Source: an uncultured Bacilli bacterium
Lineage (GTDB): Bacteria; Bacillota_I; Bacilli_A; RF39; UBA660
DNA length: 33,487 nucleotides
Assembly (NCBI GenBank): GCA_947598345.1
Contig: CANQFF010000003.1
Coordinates: 1 to 33,487, forward strand
Reading direction: 5' to 3'
In this document: positions 1-10,096 of the stretch, piece after piece
Layout of the letters: each line of letters begins with the position of its first letter
How positions within the stretch are numbered: the first letter of the stretch is position 1
The notes under the pieces: generated by a model
What the model was told of the DNA's origin: nothing
Databases searched by the model: none
The model's input: only the letters and a program-made list of their open reading frames with translations
Made by a program: the position numbers and the translations under genes

Positions 1-90
1 TTTTTATTTTTTTTCCCATTTTCTCTTACATTTGTTGTTTTTTTTAGTTAATATGACATTTACTTTTCATTCAACTCTTTTTATATTTTT

Positions 91-1011
91 TTATTTAAAT
101 ATATTTTTCTTTATCTCATTAGCAAAATTCTTATATATATTTTTTTTATTATTACACTTATTTATAAACAACATAGGATCTATTAATTCAACTTCTAGTA
201 ATAAATATTCATCATCTTGTTTAATAAAATCTAATCTTAAAAACAAATAATTTTTATACTCTTCAATACCATCTATTTTATTACATATATCCAGTAATTT
301 TTTATCAATTGTAACTTCATAAATAGTATTCTCAGTTTCTAATACACCAGAATGTCTTAATATACAATGAGAAAATTTATGATTGAAATAAATAACAGAA
401 TATTCTCCATCTTTTATACCATCCATAAAAGGTTGAATCATCATTTTACTATCATTATTACTTAAATTTACATCGTTAATATTTTTTTTATTAATTAAAT
501 AAGTATTTTTTCCACTTTCAGATATACATGGTTTCAATACTAATTTGTCATATTTATCAAAATTATTTTTCCATACATCAGATATATTGAATTTTTTTTT
601 CAAAAAAACTGTCTCAACATGTTTTATATTATATTTATCCATAAGTTTGTATTGATTTTCTTTGTCTATATTATTTTTTATTAAATCTAAATCATTAAAA
701 ACAGGAATTTTTATATTACTCAACCAATTTAAAAAGCTATCTACATCTTCTTGAAAATCCCACACACTTCTAATGATTAAAGCATCATATTTATTAAAAT
801 CAACATCACTTTTCCAAGATAATATATCAACATAAATATTTGATTTAAGTAAATAATATTTAAGTTCTATATCTTCCCTAATCTTCTCACAATATTTATC
901 ACATGATATTATTGCAATATTCTTTTCAAATTTACCTTTTTTTATAATTGAATAAATATCATTTTTTTTCTTAATAAAAATATTTTTTATTTTTCTAAGT
1001 CTTTTACGCAT
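91..1011 (-). CDS. ATP-grasp family protein (glutathione synthetase / DcsG-like ligase fold)
   Basis: 306 aa ORF; motifs ALIIRSVWDFQ, LVLKPCISESGKNTYLI, LLLEVELIDPMLFI typical of ATP-grasp ligases; SD-like GAGG upstream of the ATG; overlaps the upstream aminotransferase ORF by 25 nt. Confidence 0.75.
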   Translation of the reverse strand: MRKRLRKIKNIFIKKKNDIYSIIKKGKFEKNIAIISCDKYCEKIREDIELKYYLLKSNIYVDILSWKSDVDFNKYDALIIRSVWDFQEDVDSFLNWLSNIKIPVFNDLDLIKNNIDKENQYKLMDKYNIKHVETVFLKKKFNISDVWKNNFDKYDKLVLKPCISESGKNTYLINKKNINDVNLSNNDSKMMIQPFMDGIKDGEYSVIYFNHKFSHCILRHSGVLETENTIYEVTIDKKLLDICNKIDGIEEYKNYLFLRLDFIKQDDEYLLLEVELIDPMLFINKCNNKKNIYKNFANEIKKNIFK

Positions 1012-2603
1012 ACAAATTCCTCATTTAAAGCCTTATGCAATCCAATAAAATTATCTATCAAATCTGGTATGTCAATAGCAAAATTAAATCTTCCAATCAT
1101 TTCATTTTCATAAGGCCAAGACATATTTTGCCCCATTATAGTTTTAAATTTACTTTTTTTGTATAAGTATTTTATTAAATCTGTTTCATTTTTAATTATA
1201 TTTCCATCTATAGATTTATCCTTAAATTCCGTGAAATCAACTACTATAAAAAATCCTGATTCTGGATATGTACACTTTCTAATTTTTAATCTTGGAATAC
1301 CATTTAATAAAATATTTTGTAAATTATCATCTTTAACATATTTACGCATATCTTTTTTTATCTTTTTTGAAATTTTTTCATCACTAACAGTTTCTATACC
1401 CTCTATCAATGTTTTTACAAAATCCAATTGATATTTATATTTTTTTATAAGAGCTTTAAAATATTTATTAGCTTGTCTATATCTTCTATTAGTACCATTA
1501 AACGCACCAGCTAAAGCTTGGACTTGAAATACTGGTAAAGAATCCATAGAAGTAAAAATTTTTTCACCTATACCTTTACAAATAGGTATAGGTGCGACTA
1601 CTGCACCTGCCCTAATACCTGCAAGGCCATATGACTTTGATAAGCCAAATAAACTTATCGTGTTATTAAAGTACTTTGGAAAAGACGCTAAAGGAATAGC
1701 CTTATCATCCAAATCAAAAGTTATATCTCTATATATTAAATCATCAATTACAAAAACACCTTTTTCTAAGCAAACATCCCCTATTCCCTTTAATATATCT
1801 ATATTTTTACTGTTCATAACTTTACCTAATGGATTATGTGGATTCATATTTAGGAATGCAACTACTCTGGGTACATAATCTAATTTACCAGCCCATTTTT
1901 TCTTTAATTCGTTATTTATTTCATCTATTCTTTCAGCTAATAATTTTGGATTAACATAAAAATTATCTTCTTCTCTTAAATTTAAAACTTCAACTCTTCC
2001 ATTTATTCTCTCGGGTTCTACCGCAAAAAGTCCATAATTTGGACCAGTCATAATAACTACATCTTCTTCTCTTAGAATCGTGTCTAATATCATTGTAAAT
2101 GCATGAGTAGTAGAACAAGCAAATATAACATTCTCAATACCTATTCCATCATAACCCTTTGATTTTTTTTCTTGAAAACCTTCCCTAATCAAATAATTAA
2201 CAAAGTGTCCTCTTGCTTTAACATGACCTTCAATACTTGGATATCTAAATAAATACTTACTTAATAATATTCTCATCATATATTCCTTTGCCATTGGAAA
2301 AGCTTTATAATTTATAGGATTTCCTGTTCTTACAGTATATATTTCTTGAACAGGTACATAATCCTTTTCATTATAAACATCAAGTTCCTGATTTAAAAGA
2401 TAAAACCCTTTTTCAATTTTTTTAATAGATGGATAAAAATCTTTTAAATCCTTTCTTTTACCAAATTGACTATATTTATTTAAATAAACTGGATTATTAT
2501 TTATAAAATTTTCTAATGCTTTTGGACAATTTTCTTTATCAAAAGATGTATTAATTATATTTATATCTTCTCCTAAACATTTTTTTATAATCTTCTTTAG
2601 CAT
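987..2603 (-). CDS. PLP-dependent aminotransferase class I/II
   Basis: 538 aa ORF; NMNPHNPLGKVM, VFVIDDLIYRDI and LFGLSKSYGLAGIRAGAVVAP (PLP lysine region) match fold-type I aminotransferases; strong SD TTGGAGG before ATG. Confidence 0.85.
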   Translation of the reverse strand: MLKKIIKKCLGEDINIINTSFDKENCPKALENFINNNPVYLNKYSQFGKRKDLKDFYPSIKKIEKGFYLLNQELDVYNEKDYVPVQEIYTVRTGNPINYKAFPMAKEYMMRILLSKYLFRYPSIEGHVKARGHFVNYLIREGFQEKKSKGYDGIGIENVIFACSTTHAFTMILDTILREEDVVIMTGPNYGLFAVEPERINGRVEVLNLREEDNFYVNPKLLAERIDEINNELKKKWAGKLDYVPRVVAFLNMNPHNPLGKVMNSKNIDILKGIGDVCLEKGVFVIDDLIYRDITFDLDDKAIPLASFPKYFNNTISLFGLSKSYGLAGIRAGAVVAPIPICKGIGEKIFTSMDSLPVFQVQALAGAFNGTNRRYRQANKYFKALIKKYKYQLDFVKTLIEGIETVSDEKISKKIKKDMRKYVKDDNLQNILLNGIPRLKIRKCTYPESGFFIVVDFTEFKDKSIDGNIIKNETDLIKYLYKKSKFKTIMGQNMSWPYENEMIGRFNFAIDIPDLIDNFIGLHKALNEEFVCVKDLEK

Positions 2604-2642
2604 AATCTAACCTCCAAGTAGTAGATTCAACTTCTATTTTCA

Positions 2643-2671
2643 ATTATATTAGAAGTTCATTTTAAAGTCAA
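2643..2671 (-). promoter_or_regulatory. Putative sigma-A promoter for the aminotransferase/ATP-grasp operon (TTGACT-N17-TATAAT)
   Basis: Reverse strand TTGACT at 2671-2666, TATAAT at 2648-2643, 17-nt spacer; overlaps the 3' end of addA. Confidence 0.65.
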
Positions 2672-5600
2672 TATATTAAGATCTTTTAAAACATCATCTA
2701 ATATTGAATATAGATATATATTTACACTTTTATTACTAATACTTTCAATATATTTTTTATAACCATTTAACTGATTTATATAGCTTTCATCATCAATATT
2801 TTTAGTCTTATAATCTATTATATCTATATGAGTTTCATATTCTAACATAAGATCTATAATACCCTTTTTTATTTCACCTTCACATTCATATATAAATTCA
2901 TATTCTTTAAAACAATTTATATAATCTTGATCTATATGTTTTAAAAATTTAAGAACATATAAATCTGTTGTATTCTTAAAATCTTCTGTTTCAAAAATAT
3001 AGTGAAGATGAGTTCCTTCTTTCATATTTTTATATTCTTCTTGTGTTATTAAATTATTTACTGATTTAGAATATTTTAATTCATTTACTTTTTCATATTT
3101 TATATCGTTTACCATTTGAATAATTTTATTATCTACTCTTTTTATATATTTTTTATAATTATAATTTTTTATTTTTTCATAATCATGAGTTAAAATTACT
3201 TTATTAAAATCAATATTCTTAATATATGGTTTTAATACTTTAGATATAGATTCTAACATTTTAGATATTTTGTTATATCCTAACCTAATATCATCAGGAA
3301 CTAAATGATCAAATGATTCATTTTCCAAATTAAGTGGACATATTATTATGATTTTTTCCTTTACTCTAGTTAAAGCAACATAAAAAAGTCTTATTTTCTC
3401 GCTTATAGATTCTCTAAGTTCGGTATCTAATAATAATTCCTTTAATATAGTTTGCTTAATACCATTATCAAAATAAGGCGTTATAATATTATAATTTGAA
3501 TCCACTGTAAATTTTGCTTTTTTATCATCTTCATTAGCTTGTTTATATAATCCAGTAAAATAGCATATGCTGTATTCTAATCCTTTACTTTTATGAATAT
3601 TTAATATTTTAACACTATTACTAGAATCACCATTTAATGAATATTCAATAGATCCCTTGTTTGTTATATCATTTAAATATTCAGCAAATTCAACAGGAGT
3701 ATATCCTATAGTTGATAAATTAATACTCAAATCTCTTAAATAATCCAATCTTATTATTGATTCTTTAATATTATTTGTAGTTATTAATTTTTCATAATAA
3801 TTAAAATCATTTATTATTTTATTTATTAAGTCTAAATTCGATATTTCTTTTATATCTATGTTTTTACACTTTATATATAATTCTGTTTCATAAAACTTAT
3901 TAAACTTTAATGCATCAAATATATCTTGATCAGATGTTTTAAATAAAAATGATCTAGATACACTTGTATATAAATATTTAAAATTATCATCTATTTCATT
4001 TAAATTAATTTTAACTATTAAATTTATTAAATTTCTAAGAACTATTATATCATCACTCAAAGTAATCTTTTCATTTTGAATTTGAATAATTGGAATACCT
4101 ACATACTCAAATATTTTTTTATATAAATCAAAACTTGATCCCCTATCCATTATTATTGCAAAATCACTATATTGACATGGTCTAAGTTTTTTTGTTTTTT
4201 TATCTACAACTAAATATTTATTATTTATTTTCTCTTTTATATCATAAGCTACAGTAAATATTTCTATTTCATCATTAGAAAAATCTCCTAATTCACTTTT
4301 ATCATAATTAAGTATTTCCATATTAGCATCATATGGTAATTTACAATCTTTTTCATAATTTGTATTTCCAAAGTTCATCTGATGCGATTCTTTATATTCA
4401 GCATCACCTATTTTATTATCCATAATTAAATTAAAAATTAAATTTATATTATCAAGTACTTCTTTTCTAGATCTAAAATTTTTAAGAAGATCTATTTTTA
4501 TACCACCACTATCTTTTGAATACAAATCGTATTTATCCCTAAATATATAAGGATTAGCATTTCTAAACCTATATATTGATTGTTTTATATCCCCAACCAT
4601 ATATACATTATTATTAGATATTAAATTTATAAACTCTTCTTGAATATCACTTGTATCTTGATATTCATCTACCATAATTTCATCAAAGCTATTTCTAAGT
4701 TCATCTCTAACAGAAGGATTTTCCTTTATCACTTTTATAGCCATTATCGCAATATCAGTAAAAGTGTATATATTTTTTATCTTTTTATATTCTAAAAATT
4801 TTTCATCAAATTTATTTATTATTTTTATAATCGCACTAACATATGGTTTAGTATATAGTAATGTTTCTTTCATTTCATTAGTATCATCGAATCTAGTTAA
4901 TTCTTTTAATTTTTCAACTATATTATTTATATAATCTTTATATACTTTAAAATCATCTTCACAATTTTTATTTTTTCTCGGAGAACCAATAACATTTATA
5001 TTATTTTTAATTTCATCATATGTATTAGAATTAATTAATGGCTCAATATTATAAGAAGTAAGATATTTATTATCAACCATTGAAGATAATTTTTGATAAT
5101 AATTATTTATAGAATTTTTCAAATTTACTACATTGTCAATATATTTTTTAATTTGAATATTTATAAATTCATCACTAAAATGATTTTCGATATAAGTATT
5201 TAAATATTCTTTTTTATCAGTAATTAAATCTAATTTAAGTGAAAGTTTTTTTATTATTTCTTTAATATTATCATCAGTTTTTGTAGAAAAATCATTTATT
5301 AATTTATCAAAATCTTCATCGCCATACATTTCTTCAAATATATTATTTATTATTTCATCAGTTTTTACTGTAAATATAGATGAATCCATGATAGATATAT
5401 TACTAGATAAATTTAAAAGTAAATGATATTTTTTTACTACAGATAATGCGAAAGAATCAAAGGTTGTTATATAAGCAGAATCTATATAATCTAACTGTTC
5501 TTTCAACCCTGCTGCTTTTATTGCGGATCTAATTCTATCTTTCATTTCACCTGCTGCAGCATTAGTAAAAGTAAGTATTAAAAGTCTATTTATATTCCCA

Positions 5601-5731
5601 CCATTTAATAATTTTCTTATAGTTCTTTCTGTTAATACAGCTGTTTTACCACTACCAGCTCCTGCAGATACTATTATATTAGAGCCAGTTTTTGTTATTG
5701 CTTCTTCTTGTTCCTTTGTCCATTGATTCAT
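2657..5731 (-). CDS. addA: ATP-dependent helicase/nuclease subunit AddA
   Basis: 1024 aa; N-term WTKEQEEAI..NIIVSAGAGSGKTAVLTER (Q motif/Walker A), DEIMVDEYQDTSDIQ, VGDIKQSIYRFRNANP, C-terminal IDLMLEYETHIDIIDYKTK nuclease motif. Confidence 0.95.
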   Translation of the reverse strand: MNQWTKEQEEAITKTGSNIIVSAGAGSGKTAVLTERTIRKLLNGGNINRLLILTFTNAAAGEMKDRIRSAIKAAGLKEQLDYIDSAYITTFDSFALSVVKKYHLLLNLSSNISIMDSSIFTVKTDEIINNIFEEMYGDEDFDKLINDFSTKTDDNIKEIIKKLSLKLDLITDKKEYLNTYIENHFSDEFINIQIKKYIDNVVNLKNSINNYYQKLSSMVDNKYLTSYNIEPLINSNTYDEIKNNINVIGSPRKNKNCEDDFKVYKDYINNIVEKLKELTRFDDTNEMKETLLYTKPYVSAIIKIINKFDEKFLEYKKIKNIYTFTDIAIMAIKVIKENPSVRDELRNSFDEIMVDEYQDTSDIQEEFINLISNNNVYMVGDIKQSIYRFRNANPYIFRDKYDLYSKDSGGIKIDLLKNFRSRKEVLDNINLIFNLIMDNKIGDAEYKESHQMNFGNTNYEKDCKLPYDANMEILNYDKSELGDFSNDEIEIFTVAYDIKEKINNKYLVVDKKTKKLRPCQYSDFAIIMDRGSSFDLYKKIFEYVGIPIIQIQNEKITLSDDIIVLRNLINLIVKINLNEIDDNFKYLYTSVSRSFLFKTSDQDIFDALKFNKFYETELYIKCKNIDIKEISNLDLINKIINDFNYYEKLITTNNIKESIIRLDYLRDLSINLSTIGYTPVEFAEYLNDITNKGSIEYSLNGDSSNSVKILNIHKSKGLEYSICYFTGLYKQANEDDKKAKFTVDSNYNIITPYFDNGIKQTILKELLLDTELRESISEKIRLFYVALTRVKEKIIIICPLNLENESFDHLVPDDIRLGYNKISKMLESISKVLKPYIKNIDFNKVILTHDYEKIKNYNYKKYIKRVDNKIIQMVNDIKYEKVNELKYSKSVNNLITQEEYKNMKEGTHLHYIFETEDFKNTTDLYVLKFLKHIDQDYINCFKEYEFIYECEGEIKKGIIDLMLEYETHIDIIDYKTKNIDDESYINQLNGYKKYIESISNKSVNIYLYSILDDVLKDLNILTLK

Positions 5732-5750
5732 ATTATCCCTACTTCTAATT

Positions 5751-7352
5751 TTATTTTATTAATTTTTCAAATGAATTTGATTCATCATTTCTTAAAGATA
5801 CTGAAATATCTTTAAGATTAGGTATATAAACTACTTTCGCAGATCTACAAACTGGTAAAAAATTACCTACAACCTTAACTAAATTTGGAAGTAATATTTT
5901 TTTTAATTTTTGATTACGCACCATAAAACTAAATTCAGCTTTTTTTAATTTTGGAAGTACTAATTCTTCTAGACTTTCATTTAAATTTAAAAAATTACTT
6001 CCAGTTTTCTCCAAATTTGGAAGAAATAATTTTATTATAGTATTATTTTTAAATAAAAAATTATGCCCTACCTTTTTCAACATTGGTAGTGATATTTGGT
6101 TTAAAGTATTATTTTTAAACAAGAAATTATCCCCAACTTCTTCCAATTTTGGAAAATTTAAATTGATTAACTTTTGATTATCATATAAAAAGTTATCTTC
6201 TATTTTTTCTATATTTGGTAACGATAAGTTTTTTAAATCTTTGTTACTAAGCAAAAAGCATGAACCTATTTCAGTTAAATTAGGAAGTAATAATGTCTTT
6301 AAATATTTATTATGATATAAAAAATTATTTTTTGCTCTTTTAATATTACCATTATATAAACTTATTAATCTATTTCCAATATCTAAAGTTAATATAATTA
6401 TTTTACCTTCCCTTGGGGTAATTGTTATAACCTTTTTTTCTCCATTTCTTACTACTTCTATTTTTTCTATTTTACCTATACTTTCTATAAATGAATCGTC
6501 GATATTTTCATCATATGATCTTATTACTTTTTTTTGTATATCAATTATAAATGTTTCCATTAATATATATCTTTCTTTTGGAAATCTTTTAGCTTCAAAA
6601 TTTTCTATTACTACATTATTTGGGCAATAATATATATTATTAATTTCAATATTATATTTGTAATATCTTCCATCTCTTGCTCGTACATAATTAGGTATTT
6701 CAAAATTTTTTGAGACTTTGTTCTGCTTTATACCATAGTGTACTTCAAAACTTTTTGTTAATCCTTCTATTATATTATCCAAATTATTCGAAAATGTTGC
6801 ATCTGGATTAGCTACTGTATGATTATATCTATTTTTTATTGATAATGTGTGTGAACGATCCCGTGTAAACTGTATACTTATTACAGATGTTCCATATCTA
6901 TCTTGTCTAGTTGGTGAACTAAAATCCTCTCTTTTTATATCATCAACATCTTTTTTTACTGCGAAAAATACTATACAATCTTTTAATCTTCCACCTCTAA
7001 ATGTACATAATTCTTCTCGCTCAGAATAATATTTTCTAAAATTTTGTATATCTTTTTCTTTTTCACACTTATATAATGTATATCCAGCTTCATCTAATAA
7101 TTCTTCTGGTGTTTTAGATAATTTTTTTTCTTTGTCATCAATATCTATTAAACTATATATGTAATCTTTAAAAGAATCTACCATATTATTTTTTATTATA
7201 TCATAATAAAGTTCACGACTAAAAGAAAAATTAGATTCCAATAACTTAGGTAATAATCCTTCTTTTTCTAATAAAGTTGGAAATAATTCTCTACATAAAT
7301 AACAAAACTGTTCTCCATACTTTTTCTTAATTATTTTTAAATCTTGATTCAT
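5751..7352 (-). CDS. Leucine-rich repeat protein with a distinct N-terminal domain, located between addB and addA
   Basis: 533 aa; C-terminal half has about 7 tandem 22-aa repeats of form xxLxxLxLPNLxKIGxNFLxxN; N-terminal domain with RQDRYGTSVISIQFTRDRSHTLSIKNRYNHTVANPDATFSNNLDNI. Confidence 0.8.
   Translation of the reverse strand: MNQDLKIIKKKYGEQFCYLCRELFPTLLEKEGLLPKLLESNFSFSRELYYDIIKNNMVDSFKDYIYSLIDIDDKEKKLSKTPEELLDEAGYTLYKCEKEKDIQNFRKYYSEREELCTFRGGRLKDCIVFFAVKKDVDDIKREDFSSPTRQDRYGTSVISIQFTRDRSHTLSIKNRYNHTVANPDATFSNNLDNIIEGLTKSFEVHYGIKQNKVSKNFEIPNYVRARDGRYYKYNIEINNIYYCPNNVVIENFEAKRFPKERYILMETFIIDIQKKVIRSYDENIDDSFIESIGKIEKIEVVRNGEKKVITITPREGKIIILTLDIGNRLISLYNGNIKRAKNNFLYHNKYLKTLLLPNLTEIGSCFLLSNKDLKNLSLPNIEKIEDNFLYDNQKLINLNFPKLEEVGDNFLFKNNTLNQISLPMLKKVGHNFLFKNNTIIKLFLPNLEKTGSNFLNLNESLEELVLPKLKKAEFSFMVRNQKLKKILLPNLVKVVGNFLPVCRSAKVVYIPNLKDISVSLRNDESNSFEKLIK
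5847..6308 (-). repeat. Seven tandem 66-bp (22-aa) LRR units, with degenerate units on both flanks
   Basis: Units KYLKTLLLPNLTEIGSCFLLSN / KDLKNLSLPNIEKIEDNFLYDN / QKLINLNFPKLEEVGDNFLFKN / NTLNQISLPMLKKVGHNFLFKN / NTIIKLFLPNLEKTGSNFLNLN / ESLEELVLPKLKKAEFSFMVRN / QKLKKILLPNLVKVVGNFLPVC. Confidence 0.9.
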
Positions 7353-7372
7353 ATAATCCCCTGCTTTACCTA

Positions 7373-9685
7373 TTAATTAGTAATATTAAATTTTTCACTG
7401 GAATCAATATATTTTAAATCGTATTCTTTTTTATAACATAGGTCACTAAAATTACAAAATTCACATCCTAAATTATCTTTATTTATTTTAGGATTGATAT
7501 CAAAATTACAATTTAAAATATTATCAAGTGTCTCGTCTATTTTAGTTTTAGTAATATCAATAATATTATTTATATCTTCATCCGAAAGCATATATTTTAA
7601 ACTATTGGCACTAAAAGAACCATCTTGCTTTACCTTTATTCCATTTATCACACTACTATTAGTATAACCACTATCAAACATTTCTAATATTTTTTTATCT
7701 TTATTTGTAAACCCTATTAATTTTAAACTATCTTTCTTTTCATCATCTGATTTATTATCAAGAGTAATATTTTGTAAATAAAAACCAGCAAATTTAATAT
7801 TTTTATATAAATAACTAGATAAATACATATATGTCGGTAACTGTATATCTATACCATTTTCAATAAATTTTAGACTCGGACTTTTTACATAAGTTTTATA
7901 ATCAATTATAGCTGCAACTGTTTGATTATCTATTTTATCATACACTATCTTATCTATAAATCCAACAAAGTTTATATTGTCTTTTAAAGGAACTTTTATA
8001 AATTTTTCCGTATCTATATTTTTTAATTTTGAAAAACTACTTTGATATTTTAATATTTCAATTAGATATTTTAAATTATTAATACATTTACTTATAAAGA
8101 AATTATTAGAGTTACTTAAATCAATTTTATTTTCTTCTATATATTTTTTAACCTCATATTCAATATCTATATCTTGTTTAACTGCTTTTTCAAGGATATA
8201 GTGGTAGATTTTACCTAAAATTAAACTAAATTTTTCATTATTATCTTTTAAACATAGTATTTTATCTATATAAAATCTAAAAGCACATCTATTATAATTA
8301 TCCATACTAGAATAAGATAAATTAAAATTTTCTTGACTATTTATATAATCTTCTAATTTCTTTTTACTTAATCCAGTAAAAGAATGTGAATAAGTATTAT
8401 ATGGAATATCATAATTAGAATTTAAAATTTCTAGAGTATCATCGATTGAAGAAAATTTAATTAGTTCATCTAAAGCACTAGCAAGTCTTAAAGAATCACT
8501 TATTCTACTATAACTAACCTTACAATCAAATTCTGATTTAGATACATTTACACCGAGTTCATCAATTAAATTAGAAGGATAAAATACCCTAAATGGACTT
8601 TTTAATTTATAAGTTATAGTTAAATTTTTAATATTCCTAATACTATTTAAAACTTCTTCTCTTTCTTTTTTATTTTTTTCAACAGTACTGTCCATATAAT
8701 AAGGTTTTATTGAATCAGTTATATAATCTTCATCCTTTTGTAAATTTGGTATAATTCCTTGATTAAATCCTAACATGAATACATATTCATTATTAAAATC
8801 GTATGTCTTTAAATCAACTACTTCTATCATATTTTTATACTTTGTATTTTCTATATATGTGTGTTTTAAATCATATTCAATTAATATTCTCGCATCATTT
8901 ATATCATCACACCATATATATTTATTACATATATCTATAATTTGTTTATATATTTTAGTATCACTATATTTACAAATAGAATCACATGCAAAATTAATAC
9001 CATTATTTAAATTATCATAAAATTTCTTGCCAATAACTGTAGATAATATAGATATTTTATTAAATTTATCTATCATTAAATTATAATATCCAAATATTCT
9101 TGTAACTATATTTATATAATCATCACCTATATTTACAAGTTTTATTTGATCTACTGGTACTTTAGAATTTATAAGTTTAGAGATCTCTTTAGCAACAAAT
9201 TCAACTTCCTCATCAACATTTTTAAATTCATATATAACTGGCTTATAACTATTTTGAGGTTTATTTATTTCTTTTATATCCAAATCTCTAAGCAAGTATC
9301 TTTCAAATTTTGTAAGATGATAATTATATATAACTATTTTTTTATCCTTTATATAATTTTTAAATTTATTATTAAATATTAATAAATTATTATCCATCAA
9401 AGTTTTCTTAATACTTACTAAAAAATCTAATTTATCGTTATTATATTTTTTATCTTCAACATAAATTAAATTAGATAGATATTCTACTGCTATTTCATAC
9501 TTTATATTATATTTTTTCATAAGATATAATATTGATTTTTCATCATAATCAAAATAATATGATTTTATAAATTCTTTAATACTCATAAATTTTATATTTA
9601 TAAGTTTTTTTATCCTTCTTAATATTTGATTTTTTGCATCTTTATTACAAATTATTATTGAATTATTTTCTATACTATCTAACAT
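7373..9685 (-). CDS. addB: ATP-dependent nuclease subunit B-like (AddB, shortened)
   Basis: About 770 aa from internal ATG with SD TTAGGTGA (the ORF call starts at 9730, but the ATG at 9685 is better supported); YSSMDNYNRCAFRFYI plus AAIIDYKTY and C-terminal CEFCNFSDLC match the AddB Fe-S/PD-(D/E)XK nuclease. Confidence 0.85.
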   Translation of the reverse strand: MLDSIENNSIIICNKDAKNQILRRIKKLINIKFMSIKEFIKSYYFDYDEKSILYLMKKYNIKYEIAVEYLSNLIYVEDKKYNNDKLDFLVSIKKTLMDNNLLIFNNKFKNYIKDKKIVIYNYHLTKFERYLLRDLDIKEINKPQNSYKPVIYEFKNVDEEVEFVAKEISKLINSKVPVDQIKLVNIGDDYINIVTRIFGYYNLMIDKFNKISILSTVIGKKFYDNLNNGINFACDSICKYSDTKIYKQIIDICNKYIWCDDINDARILIEYDLKHTYIENTKYKNMIEVVDLKTYDFNNEYVFMLGFNQGIIPNLQKDEDYITDSIKPYYMDSTVEKNKKEREEVLNSIRNIKNLTITYKLKSPFRVFYPSNLIDELGVNVSKSEFDCKVSYSRISDSLRLASALDELIKFSSIDDTLEILNSNYDIPYNTYSHSFTGLSKKKLEDYINSQENFNLSYSSMDNYNRCAFRFYIDKILCLKDNNEKFSLILGKIYHYILEKAVKQDIDIEYEVKKYIEENKIDLSNSNNFFISKCINNLKYLIEILKYQSSFSKLKNIDTEKFIKVPLKDNINFVGFIDKIVYDKIDNQTVAAIIDYKTYVKSPSLKFIENGIDIQLPTYMYLSSYLYKNIKFAGFYLQNITLDNKSDDEKKDSLKLIGFTNKDKKILEMFDSGYTNSSVINGIKVKQDGSFSANSLKYMLSDEDINNIIDITKTKIDETLDNILNCNFDINPKINKDNLGCEFCNFSDLCYKKEYDLKYIDSSEKFNITN

Positions 9686-9771
9686 AATTTCACCTAAGTA
9701 AATTATAGCAAAAACAAATACTATAAGCAAGAAGAAGAAATATTAAAAATGTAAATAATAATAATTATAAC

Positions 9772-9797
9772 AAAAAAAGAGAAATGTTATCCTCTTA
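9772..9797 (-). terminator. Rho-independent terminator downstream of rpmA
   Basis: Reverse strand AAGAGGA-taacat-TTTCTCTT followed by a T run. Confidence 0.55.
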
Positions 9798-10082
9798 TAT
9801 AGTTTCATAAACACTAACTTGTTTTTTATCTTTTCCCAATCTTTCATATTTTACATATCCGCTTATTTTAGCATAAACAGTATCGTCGCTTCCAATTCCT
9901 GCATTAACACCAGGATAAATCTTTGTACCTCTTTGTCTATATATGATTGATCCTCCAGTTACAAATTCACCATCACTAGCTTTAGCTCCTAGTCTTCTAC
10001 CAGCAGAATCTCTACCATTTTTTGTAGATCCTTGACCTTTTTTATGTGCGAATAATTGGATATTTAATGTCATCAATTTCAT
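9795..10082 (-). CDS. rpmA: 50S ribosomal protein L27
   Basis: 95 aa; [26 protein letters not shown] canonical L27 with Firmicutes N-terminal cleavage extension. Confidence 0.98.
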   Translation of the reverse strand: MKLMTLNIQLFAHKKGQGSTKNGRDSAGRRLGAKASDGEFVTGGSIIYRQRGTKIYPGVNAGIGSDDTVYAKISGYVKYERLGKDKKQVSVYETI

Positions 10083-10096
10083 AAGATGGCACCTCC

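Noticed and set aside
1-90. Possible start of another gene at the left edge (ATGGGAAAAAAAATAAAAA on minus strand)
   Set aside because: Only six codons visible and no strong SD; cannot be supported.
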